Made by a program: the position numbers and the translations under genes
Notes under the pieces: model-generated
The model's database searches: none
What the model was told of the DNA's origin: nothing
Seen by the model: the letters and a program-made list of their open reading frames with translations, nothing else
In this document: positions 11,572 to 21,758 of the stretch, piece after piece
Layout: the number at the start of each line of letters is the position of its first letter
Position numbering within the stretch: position 1 is the stretch's first letter
From: Mucidula mucida
Lineage: Eukaryota > Basidiomycota > Agaricomycetes > Agaricales > Physalacriaceae
Reading direction: 5' to 3'
Assembly (NCBI GenBank): GCA_015501055.1
Contig: JADNYV010000065.1
Span: 114,998-178,997 of the forward strand
DNA: 64,000 nt

Positions 11572-12570
11572 ATGTCAACCAACTACGCAGCAGGCTTCGG
11601 GTACAACTCCCTCGCGGCGGCAGTCATCTTCGCCATCGCGTATGCCCCACTCACGGGTTGGTTTATTTTCAAAGCCATTTCTGATTTTACGTGGATATGG
11701 ATTATTTTGCATGTCTTTTGTTCCAGTAAGTTCTTTGTTCAATTCAATTGACTGCTTAATAGACCCGACGAAAAACAGTTCGTGTCGCAGCATTCTTGAT
11801 TCGCGCGATTGAGATTGCATCCGACTCTGCAGGCGAAAGCCTCACCCTCCTCATTGTGGACCAAATCTTGCTCCTTGCTGGCTTCTTCGGTCTCTTGTTC
11901 GCGGCGTATGGCGTGGTGCTCGACCGGTATATATATTTTCGACTTGCTTTTCTCTCGCACTCCATTGACTTTGGCTTCCCAGCGAACGCCTCCTTGATCT
12001 CCCACCGCCTATCTCACGCGTCGCTTCCGTGTACATGAGGTGGCGTCGGACGTGCTTCCACTTGACAGGCACTGCCGCCATTGCACTCGGTATTGTAGCC
12101 GCTACGCAAGCCCAGTCAACGAACAGTAGCATGTCCCCCGACACAATCGCCTCCCTCAGAAAAGTCAGCGTCATCATCTTCCTGATCCTCACGATCGTAC
12201 AAGCCCTTCAGACTGTGTACTTGTTGTACCTCGAAAGAGAACGTGGGTGGTCCTCGCTTTGATTGTGACTTATCTTATATGTGCTCTAGGATCCAAGTCG
12301 TTCTCGCCTGCCGATCGTTCCATCGGTGGCATCCATGGCGCCTACATATTCGTGGTCATCTCCGTCCTGATGCTCATACGCGAGATATACTCTGCAGCCA
12401 CAGTCAGTGACCAAGCGAAACAGAGAGATGAGAGTTACTGGTATCCTCTTGCCGCGCTGCCAGAACTTCTCGCTGTTATACTGTTCTGTGCGCCGGGGCT
12501 TGTTCCGAGCTGGAAGATCGTGCATAAGTACGCACCCCAGTATCAGGGTGCTATAGAGATGGGCGCGTAG
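11572..12570 (+). CDS. multi-pass membrane protein, DUF7702/RTA1-like
   Basis: Start ATG 11572, giving MSTNYAAGFGYNSLAAA and then seven probable helices. Clear ones are AVIFAIAYAPLTGWFIF, TWIWIILHVFCS, IVDQILLLAGFFGLLFAAYG, AAIALGIVAATQA, VSVIIFLILTIVQALQTVYL, GAYIFVVISVLMLIREIY and LPELLAVILFCAPGLVP. The helix order and the central IRVAAFLIRAIE and REIYSAAT motifs match a large family of fungus-specific seven-helix proteins. The DUF7702/RTA1-like name is from memory and unverified. Introns near 11730, 11929 and 12253 join in phase. Ends at 12570 with AIEMGA. No lesion, so this is the healthy relative of the decayed copy at 31179-32067. Role unknown; related families are implicated in lipid or drug export. 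Confidence 0.75.
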
Positions 12571-12837
12571 TCAGACACTTGTTTATAGTACCTACTTTTA
12601 TTTATATATCAATTTGAACGTGACCGCGACGGGTTCGAACAAGAGCAGCATATTTGTTAAAGAATCCAAAACAAATGCTTAATGTACACAAGATTGAACT
12701 ACACGCTGGTGTGACCAGTCTTTCTAGATTTAAGTAGACATGTCGGAATGCAATCAGACAATCGGAACTCATTGAGTCCGGCTCTAAAATGGACCTTTAC
12801 ACACGGGATAACGCCATATACTTAGACCATGTTTGCT

Positions 12838-12933
12838 ACATCGATACCGCAACGGTTAGCATGCTTGCCTGACATTCGTGTGACAGGCTGTTTGTGAGAT
12901 CAAGCGGCAAGGGTTCGACTTCCCTTCGGTGTA
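12838..12933 (+). tRNA. tRNA-Gly-like relic
   Basis: The 5' seven bases (ACATCGA) pair with TCGGTGT at the 3' end. A T-arm-like AAGGGTTCGACTTCCCTT and the phrase GGTTAGCATGCTTGCC resemble the intron-containing tRNA-Gly genes at 13467 and 32868. The D-stem does not pair well and the anticodon region reads CTGACA instead of CTTCCA. Best read as a decayed copy of that tRNA. Confidence 0.4.
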
Positions 12934-13136
12934 GTTGACCAAACCCAAAAGTTTTTTTTGCCCCGATTTCGCTTGTGCGCAAAGCACTTTTAGTGCCTGT
13001 ACAAAATTGGGAAACCCGTCAAACGATAAGTAGATACAGAGTACGTCAAAGTCACTTGGCGCTGTTTCGGTATCGATAAGCTATATGTAGCTTTCTCAGA
13101 AAGACGACACCGCCTCTAGTCCTCTTGCATATGTGG

Positions 13137-13565
13137 TTACACAGGCCCGAGACCAGCCTTGACACCGGTCATCTCAAGCGAGGCTATGCCATTTACAGAA
13201 GAGCTTCTCGCATCGTTCATCATCCAGGAGCTCGCTCTAGCAAGACAACAAAGATAACTGGCATTGCTTACAGAGTCACATACAATAAGTAGCTCGATAC
13301 TTTCCTGATGTATGTAACATAACTTCCCATACCTGTTGCTTTTGTACTGCCTACAGCCTCCTGAAGATTCATTCTCCTCGTCAACACTCACCAGCCTCAA
13401 GGTGTGTCGCTCTGCGCGTTGTTGCCATTTGAGAATATGATGGTTTTCATTGCAGCACACTTTCTTGCACCGATGGTGAAGCGGTTATCATACTTGCCTT
13501 CCATGGATGCATGTGCCCGCATTAAATGGTAGCAAGCGGAAGGGGTTCGACTCCCGTTCGGTGTA
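13137..13565 (+). repeat. gene fragment plus tRNA-Gly, inverted partner of 19771-20215
   Basis: Read on the plus strand, this block matches the reverse complement of about 19771-20215. The shared parts are GTTCATCATCCAGGAGCT, CCTCCTGAAGAT and the tRNA-Gly-like gene at the end. The similarity is patchy (roughly 70-75% by eye). The first about 130 bases would encode, in the same frame as its partner, a peptide with SSEAMPFTEELLASFIIQEL, so a protein-coding gene was probably part of the duplicated unit. That frame is broken here soon afterwards. Confidence 0.6.
13467..13565 (+). tRNA. tRNA-Gly(UCC)-like, with intron
   Basis: Acceptor GCACCGA pairs with TCGGTGT (one G-T). D-arm is GTGA/AGCGGTTA/TCAT, anticodon stem CTTGC/GCAAG, and loop CTTCCA gives anticodon TCC, with about 27 nt of intron after position 37. 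The T-arm is AGGGG TTCGACT CCCGT with one mispair. Anticodon and D-arm agree with fungal tRNA-Gly(UCC). The T-stem mismatch leaves activity uncertain. Confidence 0.65.
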
Positions 13566-14912
13566 CTACGTTTGCGCCTGCCAGTGCCCACCACGCTGCG
13601 CCCCCGCCGCCAACTTAGGTATCGACGAGCTCGGTGCCAACTTCAGCGGCGTACCCACGCATCCATATGCGTACTGTCCGCCACTTCGTGCACGCTATGA
13701 TGTCTCCCAATCGAGCAGATCCCGGAGGCATCGGCCCACTTGTCGTCTACGCCAGCACCGCCGCCTCCAGAACGTGTCGTAGGAAGGCCGGTAGGACGAG
13801 GCAAGAGAAAAGTCAAGGGTCGGTGTGAATGGGTGGGTCGGATTCCCAAATACCATGAGTCGGGGGGCGAGGTGGAGGCGAGAAGAGAAGCGAGAAGAGA
13901 AGAGAAGCGAACAGAGGACAACGGAGACCACGAGAAGGCGGCAGTGTATCCCGTCGATGGTAAGGCAAACGTCTGGCCAGAGATTGACATCCTAGATTCC
14001 ATCCTGCTTTTCTGGGGGCGAGCATGCGTACATTCAATTTCATTCAGTAGATTCCCGCCTGATAAGCACGCTGATACGTGGACAACCCATAGCGCTAGCA
14101 AATATCGAATGGATCATTTAATTTGCTGGAAATCTTGCCGCAGAAAGCGATGATTGCTCCTGCTTGGCTACACACTCCTCTCACTTGCCTTTCACCTTGA
14201 GATCCGACACGTCCTTCATAATTCAGGCAGGATCTGCCTCCGCACACAGTTAGGTCTATCCAAGGTTCATTGCGCAGCGTCTGTCTACAGAATCAGCGCG
14301 CCATTTACCTTCCTTGAAAACCAGCTTTAGAGAACAAGCTGTCCTGAAGGTGATCTAGGTGTCTGTTTTAGAGCATTTCGGATCATGCTTGTGTCTAATA
14401 CGCATCTTTTGATATGAACAAGGCAAATTTCACTCTGCCGCAGGACGTGGCGTTCCATACTTCTCGGCGACGATACTAGCACTGCACTTCATCGATTAGA
14501 AGTTAGTCTGCGATACTGTCATCTTGTCTTCGATTTGGCACCACCTATCTATGGACCATTGGTGCGTTTTGTCTTCCATCTTGTATATATCAAGTAATTC
14601 GAAGATCGTCTCGCGTTCGCTTCGTGAATATGTGTAGACATATCAAGCAAGTAAACGTGGCGCTGACGATAAGCGATTACAGGTGTATACAAATGAAGCC
14701 ATGTAGTTCCGCTGAGCCGTACAATTAGATCCTTCGGCTGAATCGATGACAAACGTATGCTGATGAGATTAGCGCCCCGATCATTGATGGGCCTCGTTGG
14801 TTCGGCACGCACGGTGTAATAAAGCCTCGTAGAGGCCCACTACCATGCCACACACTGTCCGCCATCTCCTGTACCACCAGGCTCTCCTTCCCCGTTGATA
14901 ATTCCTGCGACA
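13566..14912. other. intergenic, nothing recognised
   Basis: No gene supported. It contains a purine-rich run around 13873-13912. Opposite-strand frames at 13643-14101 are products of that composition. Confidence 0.4.
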
Positions 14913-16216
14913 ATGAAATCCCAAATCCCATCCCCGTCCTCCTCTGCGGACATCGTAGTGCACAGCGACGCTCTGCCCACCTACACGTCAAATACGCAAC
15001 CCGCCCATTGGGTCTCACACAAACCTTCAAGAGGCTTTCAGAATCCGTGGCCCTCCTTCCGCTATTTGGGCGTCAAGGACCTGTTCAGTTTGAGCGCCGC
15101 AATGCGGAAAGCACCCGCGCCGCCGCACAATATAGTTCCTGTGCGAAAGCCGACATGGGGATGGGACGTGGAGGAGAAAGCAGCGGAGAAACAGATGAAA
15201 GCGACATGGCTGGGACACGCGTGTTTTTTATTGGAATTAAGTAGCGGGGTGAGGATACTATTCGATCCCGTCTTTAGCGACAGATGCTCGCCGTCACAGT
15301 TGATGGGACCCAAGAGGTTCACTGGTACGCCTTTGCTTTCCAGCTGGGGATCCATTCTGACAGTCGCTGATTCGTAGACGCGCCTTGTACTATTGAAGAG
15401 ATTCCCCCCGTTGACGCCATCGTGATATCTGTCAGTCATTTCCTCTCTTTATTCATGATGGCGTTCTAACAAGTCATCCTTAATAGCATAATCATTATGA
15501 CCAGTTAGTCCATTTCTACGTCTACGAACGAGAGCTCATTTGTTTCTAGTCTAGACACCCACACCATTACAACGCTGTTCAAAACGTCCAAGCGCATGCC
15601 TCATATCTTCGCGCCCTTAGGAAACGAGCACTACTTTTCATCCCTCGGCATACTCAAGACCCACTTCCACACGCTCGACTGGTGGCAGAAAGCCGAACTC
15701 ACCGTTCCATCCGCCAAAGATAGCTCCATTACAGACACGCTCACCCTCACCTGCACACCAGCGCAGCACAGAACAGGGCGTGGCATACTCGACCAACTAA
15801 AGACGCTGTGGTCTAGCTGGGTTGTCACCACGTCTGCGTCAAAGAACATCTTCTTTGCAGGAGACACAGGGTACCGCTACGTCCCCGACGGAGCAGACGA
15901 GAATGAGATGCCGTACTGTCCCGCCTTTGAGGAGATTGGGGAGCGATTCGGGGAGATGGAGATGGCGATGATACCGATTGGCGCGTATGAGCCGCGGTGG
16001 TTTATGAGCCCGATGCACTGTGCGCCGCAGGATAGTGTGAGGGTGTTTCGCGACGTTAGGGCGAAGAGGGCTGTGGCGATGCATTGGGGCGCGTGGGTCT
16101 TGACTACCGAGGACGTGCTTGAGCCTCCAAGGAAATTGAAGGAGGAGTGTAAGAAGCTGGGCATCGAGGACGGTGTGTTTACGGTTTGTGATATTGGGGA
16201 GACTACGTTCTTTTGA
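14913..16216 (+). CDS. NAPE-PLD-like metallo-beta-lactamase-fold hydrolase
   Basis: Resembles N-acyl-phosphatidylethanolamine phospholipase D and yeast Fmp30. These are metallo-beta-lactamase-fold zinc enzymes that cleave N-acyl phospholipids. Start ATG 14913. The N-terminal third has FQNPWPSF and ATWLGHACFLLEL. The metal-binding HxHxDH appears as HNHYDH, assembled across two introns (about 15440-15485 and 15502-15549). Later come GNEHYF, the zinc aspartate in FFAGDTGYRY, IPIGAYEPRWFM with MHCAPQDSV, and the last metal histidine in AMHWGAW. About 380 residues, ending GETTFF at 16216, the usual length for the family. All exons join in frame; likely functional. Its 3' half is duplicated downstream at 17687-18356. 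Confidence 0.85.
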
Positions 16217-17160
16217 GCGTGCTATAGATCGATGAATGAACTCTGTACGTATCTATTAAACAGTAGGTGTACGTATCTCTAATAGATGTGTGGATCTGTT
16301 AATTTTAGGTCTCTTTTTCGTGTTCAAACGTTGACTCGATCGGTTTCGAGCTGCTTATGTGTTCTTGAGGTGGCGGGACAGGCGTAGCGGACAGCACGCC
16401 AATGATCAAAGTTGGCATCGCTCGATAATATTTAGACCAGCCAAGTTAGTAACGGGGGCGCAGCTGGTATACAAAGAATTCATCTTCGCGCAGTGCGCAC
16501 ACTGTTCCACGCAAGCTGCGTCGCGCTACGATGAGTCGTTATCGTCTCGGATCCACTCGGGATGGTCATGAGGCCCACGGAGGGTCTCGCTTTCCTTTCG
16601 CCTACACGTCTTAGACACGCCTTTCCCGATTACCTTCCTCGCGCGCCGGTCTCAGAACATATCCGAACGTGTGCAGGCTCCACATAATCCAGGCGCTGTA
16701 TAAGACAAGGCTCCCACACAGACGCTGTTTGCTCTCGTACCACTATCATCGCGCCTCTCTACAGCACTCGCTCACTCACTCCTCTTCCTTCTTCGTTTCC
16801 AGTTCTGTGAGTCCCATGCAGTCCTGGATGCGGCGGTGAGTACTGATGTGTGCAAGCGCCATGGCCGACGCCCAGCCCGAAGTCGCTGCTATCCAGATCA
16901 ACGATGCTGTATTCTGTAGTCAGCATGTTCAGGAAGTCGTTCGTCATGTTTTTCGTTTTTTTGTCTAGTTTTGTCGCTCATTCGCGATAGTGCGATGAAT
17001 GCGATTTTGATGGGCGGCAGGAAAATGATGCTTTCTTCGGGGTACGTCTTCGTCGTCTTTGTTGTCGTCTGAATCAGGCCTGTACCTAATGCCGTGTAGG
17101 TTAAATCTAGCGATAGAGCATACCTCGATGTGCCTGAGTCTGTTGTGAACATGGAGGGCC
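15342..17160 (+). repeat. tandem duplication, copy A
   Basis: From the third coding exon of the NAPE-PLD-like gene through the spacer and into exon 3 of the small Cys-rich gene, this segment recurs in the same orientation at about 17671-19520. Anchors are TCGCTGATTC followed by TAGACGCGCC, the stretch GAGACTACGTTCTTTTGAGC, GCTGCGTCGCGCTACGATGAG-like promoter sequence, and the ATGGCCGACGCCCA start. Confidence 0.75.
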
Positions 17161-17318
17161 TGTACCAGTGCAAGAAGCATGGGGCTGCGGGCGAGTGTTT
17201 TGGACACTGACACTTCGCATCATTAACTCTGACGATAGAATGCGACACGTGTTACAGTTGGAAGAAGCAAATTACCAAGTTGCAGAAGGAGGCGAAGAAG
17301 GCGGGAAAGAATTTCTGA
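16861..17318 (+). CDS. small Cys/His-rich, probably zinc-binding protein (about 100 aa)
   Basis: Four short exons, too split to appear as one open frame. They are 16861-16938 (MADAQPEVAAIQINDAVFCS, then QHVQEV), 16991-17041 (CDECDFDGRQENDAFFG), 17100 to about 17189, and about 17239-17318. Cysteines and histidines fall as C-x2-H, C-x2-C, then YQCKKH and CDTCYSWKKQITKL, a pattern suited to zinc. The tail is lysine-rich (KEAKKAGKNF). The first two introns are GT-AG. The third joins in frame only if it begins GC (G|GCGAGT ... GATAG); the GT donor five bases on shifts the frame. I recall this as a conserved basidiomycete family without a name. A broken copy lies at 19257-19520. Confidence 0.62.
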
Positions 17319-17686
17319 ATCTCGGTAGGATGAATTGGAGAGAAGAATGAAGTATTAAGGAAGCACACAATGTATTATCTTACGATTTGCGGCTGAGCAT
17401 CTGTCACAAATTAGTAACAGCCTTGGCTGAGCTGCTGGCTCATTGCTCGCTCACGCGTCCCGGTCACGCGCACGCGGTCATCGACACAATGTCACGGGCA
17501 CTCATTGTCAAGATGTCGCCGCCTGCATATCATACGCCGAGATCCCCATACCGCATGGTGATCACCAGTCAATCGCTCTATCTACATGACATCACTGCTG
17601 CGCAGGCTTCCTCCCTTTATTGCCAGGCAATCCAGCGACAGGTCGCAAAGAGGCTTGCTTACACGCCATTGCTGGGATATATGCTG

Positions 17687-18356
17687 ACAATCGCTGATTC
17701 ATAGACGCGCCTGTAGTATCGAAGACTCCCACGCCATTACAACGCTGTTCAAGACGTCTAAGCGCATGCCCCATATCTTTGCGCCGTTAGGAAACAAGCA
17801 CTACTTCGCTTACCTCGGCATACCCAAGACCCACTTCCACACGCTCGACTGGTGGTAGAAAGCCGAACCCACCGTTTCATCCAGTTCAACCACAGACACT
17901 CTCACCATCATGTACACCTTCGTAACACATGCCATAGTCGACCAAATGAAGCCTCTCTGGTCTAGCTGGGTCATCACCACCTCTACGTCAAAGAGCATCT
18001 ACCTTGCATGAGACACAAGGTACAGCTATGTCCCCGATGGCGCAGACGAGAATGAGATGCCGTACTGTCCCGCTTTGAGGAGATTGGGGAGCGATTTGGG
18101 GAGATGGAGATGATTCCGATTGGCGCGTATGAGCCACGGTGGTTTATGAGCCCGATGCACTGTGCGCCGCAGGATAGTGTGAGGGTGTTTCGCGACGTTA
18201 GAGCGAAGAGGGCCGTGGCGATGCATTGGGGCGCGTGGGTCTTGACAACCGAGGACGTGCTCGAGCCCGAGGAAGTTGAAGGAGGAGTGTAAGAAGTTGG
18301 GCATTGAGGACGGTGCATTTGCGGTTCGTGATATAGGCGAGACTACGTTCTTTTGA
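17687..18356 (+). pseudogene. NAPE-PLD-like hydrolase, dead partial copy
   Basis: Matches the second half of the gene at 14913. The part encoding the zinc-binding HxHxDH is deleted. A tryptophan codon has become TAG (CTGGTGGTAGAAAGCC), and the glycine of the GDT motif has become TGA (TTGCATGAGACACA). Small deletions remove codons near MAMIPIG and near EPPRK. The last block (GAYEPRWFMSP through AMHWGAW to GETTFF) is nearly intact, showing a fairly recent origin. Confidence 0.85.
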
Positions 18357-19256
18357 GCGTCCTATAGATCCAGTCATGACTCTGTATGTATCTGTTAATG
18401 TTAGTACGTAGCTCTTGATGTTAGGTAATTTGTTCTATATCTATTCTATACATCTATTTTCATCCTATTCCGAACAAATCACAAACTCGCATCAACATAT
18501 AACATTGCAACCGGCTGGTACGACAATGGTAAGTGACTACCGGGCCTGACATCGAGGTAGGAATGCTGGCATTGCTACCAGATGGTGAAAAAATGGCGGC
18601 CTTCAGCAGAGGTGGACATCTCCTGCAATCTCATGGTGGGGATGGCAGGACATGGCAGCAATGCTGATCGATTGCCACCCGGGTGTCGACTTACCACGCT
18701 ATGCCATTTCCCCAAAGGTTTAGAGGTTTAGTGATGTCCAGTCAGAGAGCTGCCTCCCTGGGATCTTCTTGGTTTTCCGTGTTTAAGCGTGAATTCATCT
18801 TTGCGCAGTGCGCACACTTCGTACAGTACACGAAAGCTGCGTCGCGCTACGATGAGTTCTTCCGAGGCGTTCAAAGTTGTCTCGGATCCAATCGCTCGTT
18901 CTGGTCCTCCGCCTACGCGTTTTATACAAGCACTCATCCCTTCTCTTAGCATATTCGTCCTCCGTTCACGCGTCTTAGACACGCCTTTCCCCGTACCATT
19001 TCCTCTTCCTCGCGCGCCGGTCTTGAAGCATATCCGAACGTCATGCAATACATCTAGCAGAGACCCGTCATCTAACGCGCTCCACAAAGGCGCTATATAA
19101 GACAAGGTTCTCACATTGGTGGTGCTTGGTCTCGTACCACCGTTATCGCAGCTCTCTACAGCACTCTCTCACTATCCACTCTTCCTTCTTCGTTTCCAGT
19201 TCTGTGAGTCCCAGTAGTCCTGGATGTTGCGGCTAGTAACGATGTGTGCTAGCGCC

Positions 19257-19520
19257 ATGGCCGACGCCCATAACAAGGCGCTCATGTCGAGATCAACCAC
19301 GCTGTATTCAGTTCAGGAAGTCGTGTGTCTTGTGTTTTTTGTCTTGTTTCGTCGCTCATTCGCGGTAGTGCGCTGACGGCGACTTTGATGGGCGGGAGGA
19401 GAATACTGCCTTCTTCGGGGTACGTCTTCGCCGTCGTCGTCTGAATCTAATGCTGTATAGCTTGAAACTATCGCTAGAGGAAGCATCGAGGTTCCTGCGT
19501 CTGTTATGACTGAGGACCAA
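19257..19520 (+). pseudogene. small Cys-rich gene, dead partial copy
   Basis: Copy of 16861-17160. It opens ATGGCCGACGCCCATAACAA, keeps the VQEV segment and the GACTTTGATGGGCGGGAGGA block, and dies out before the CKKH and CDTC exons. Two of the first cysteine codons are lost. Confidence 0.7.
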
Positions 19521-19770
19521 TCCGGTGGTTCAGCAGACATCATGTGATGGACAGCACACCGATGATCAAAGCAAGCACCGAGCTCGACAACACTTATTCA
19601 ACTACGAGCGATAGGTGCTGATTTCATACCTAAACACCGAGTACCACGAGATGTTGGGTATGCCTAGGGAAGACTAATTATGGGTAGCTGTAGGTTTTTG
19701 AGAATAGAATATTAGTTTAAATGTGTCCGCACTACTCAGTCGAGCAAAAAATATGCTTCAGGACAGAGAT

Positions 19771-19863
19771 TACACCGAAGGGGAGTCCAACCCCTGCCGC
19801 TTGCTACCAATAATGGATTCCTATAGTGGAAGGCAAGCATGATAACCGCTTCACCATCGGTGT
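19771..19863 (-). tRNA. tRNA-Gly(UCC)-like, with intron, T-loop mutated
   Basis: On the minus strand ACACCGA pairs perfectly with TCGGTGT. D-arm GTGA/TCAT, anticodon stem CTTGC/GCAAG and anticodon TCC are as in the copies at 13467 and 32868, with an intron after position 37. The T-loop reads TTGGACT; the C expected at position 56 is G, which would damage both the B box and the tertiary fold. Likely a pseudogene. Confidence 0.55.
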
Positions 19864-20030
19864 CTCAGTGAACAAAAGTGGCGCAGAATAATGATACGGG
19901 CAATCTACTCTTCCAGCTGAGTACAAGGCGCTCGGCTATACAGCGTGAGACTGACAAGCCTTGGCGAGGAGAAGAGATCTTCAGGAGGCGGTAGGTAGTA
20001 CAAAGCCACAGGTATAGGAAGCTATATACA

Positions 20031-20264
20031 TCAGAAAGGTACCGAGCTATTGTAAGCCACTCCGTACGCAACACCACTTATCTTCTCCTGCCTTTCTAGA
20101 GTCAGCTCCTGGATGATGAACGACGCGAGGATCTCTTCTGTGAAAGGCGTAGCTTCGCTTGAGATGACTAGCGTTAAGCCTGGTCTGGGGGCCTCTGTGT
20201 CCACGTATGCGAGAGGACTGGAGGCGTTGAGATGCGGGTCGTCTTCCCCGAGAAAGCTGCGCAT
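20031..20264 (-). pseudogene. fragment of an unidentified conserved gene
   Basis: Minus-strand frame including GLTLVISSEATPFTEEILAS and FIIQELTLERQEKISGV. It is matched by a decayed frame at 13137-13270 on the other strand, which suggests selection on the protein at some time. I do not recognise the family. It sits directly beside the tRNA-Gly-like gene in both copies. Confidence 0.4.
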
Positions 20265-20286
20265 GGTTCAGGGGCACCACAAAAGT

Positions 20287-20405
20287 GCCGTGGCCGCTAC
20301 CGTGCTACCGTGGCCGCTACCGTGGCCGCTACCGTTACCGTGGCCGCTACCGTGCATCATTACCGTGCATCACTGCCGTGATGGACCCTGTTACCGTGCC
20401 ATGCA
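20287..20405. repeat. CCGTGGCCGCTA tandem repeat island
   Basis: Imperfect 12-mer tandem array of ACCGTGGCCGCT units, decaying into ACCGTGCATC units. The same CTACCGTG core recurs at 27412-27816 on the far side of the Copia element. Confidence 0.8.
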
Positions 20406-21401
20406 GCGTTACGCAGACGTGGTCACACTGTGACTTGAAAGCGTAACGCTGCTATGGAGCGATCGCGTCTTGCCTCTCGTCCATGACCATCCATCACGAC
20501 GAGCCTAGTAAACCATGAATATATATAGTCTCCTTCTTCGCTAACTTGTGGTGCATCTGGCATAACCGCCACAGATCTCAATATGAGCCTCCATTATTGT
20601 TCCCCCGATTTCGCCTTGGGCGACTCGCATTCTCGGCATGCAGGATCGTTGGACATTGAAGAATTTGGTGCATGTATCTGTTTGCATGATAGTGCCCAGT
20701 CATTTATTTTCCGCATCACAGTAAATTCGGGCGCCAGATGGCTTCCTCAAGCTAGCCTTCATCCCGACGAGAATTTGGTCTTGTCCTCCCTCCTCAACAA
20801 GCTTGGTCTTGTCCTCGCCTTTACCCTCATACCGGCAAGTACAGTGTTGTCTACACCCTCTTCTTTCTCCCGCTTCACACAATGGTCTTTCTCCCCTTTC
20901 AACACCAATCTGTTAAAGCACAAAGCACAACTACAGCCCTACTCATCATCTTCGTTGTACTTACACTCGCGAACGGCGCGGCTATCCCGCGAGGTCAAAC
21001 CACGTCCCACATGTAATGCGGCTCTCCGCTCTGAGCGCGATACCGGGCGGGTGTATGGGTCGGATAGACGTCCTCACAGTTAAACTAGGCCTGTTTCCCA
21101 ACTATGCTGGATCAGCGGGTGGGTCAAACTCATATTCGACTGCAGTGCCATATTTGTACACACTGTACTCTTATGTTACCGTTTTGCTGCTGAGACTCAT
21201 GAGTCACGGTAATCCTGTCTTGCGCACACGGGTTCGCTGAGTGCTCTCAAGAGGTGCAGCTATTTCCACAGAGGTCGCTCCTCACCTGTGAGATGAATGT
21301 CATGTCTCCGAATCAGACTCACACACAACCTGTGTTGGTCTTCACCTGATTGATGCCGGCTCTTCCACTGACAGTAATCCTGTCGTTCATTGTCTGTGAG
21401 G
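20406..21401. other. spacer; possible short secreted ORF at 20882-21016
   Basis: No certain gene. ATG 20882 opens a 44-codon frame with a hydrophobic core (TTTALLIIFVVLTLANGAA) resembling a signal peptide, ending TTSHM. It could be the first exon of a small secreted protein, but I found no convincing second exon. Confidence 0.3.
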
Positions 21402-21406
21402 TGAAC

Positions 21407-21751
21407 TGTGAGAATCGGACAATAAAACGAGGGCGAATGCACTAATGAATTCATCTCGAGTATATCCTCTTTATACAACTTGACGAGCACCGTACTACAA
21501 AACTGGCAGTAGACACGAAGACCTGTAAACTAAATGACTGAGAATGCTAAGTAAGACTGCTGGGAACCATTGGTAAGTAAATTGAACTACGGGATAAGAA
21601 ACAAACGGAAAACATATGAAGTGGCGGATTTGCGAGTTGAGTCCAGATTTAGAATGTGGATCCCGGAATGAATCGGTGGATCCACAAGAGAAGACACGTC
21701 ACGTCGACGCGTTTGTGAGGACCGTCGGACCGTCCGGCTTGAATGCCAACA
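21407..21751 (-). repeat. Copia LTR (3' LTR)
   Basis: 345 bp, TG...CA ends, next to the polypurine tract at 21752-21760. Confidence 0.93.
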
Positions 21752-21758
21752 CTCCCCC

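Larger units (their letters stand above)
17671..19520 (+). repeat. tandem duplication, copy B
   Basis: Degenerate second copy of 15342-17160. It lacks the segment matching about 15393-15560, which carries the HxHxDH motif, and stops inside exon 3 of the small Cys-rich gene. The many stops and small deletions say copy B is the dead one. Confidence 0.75.
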
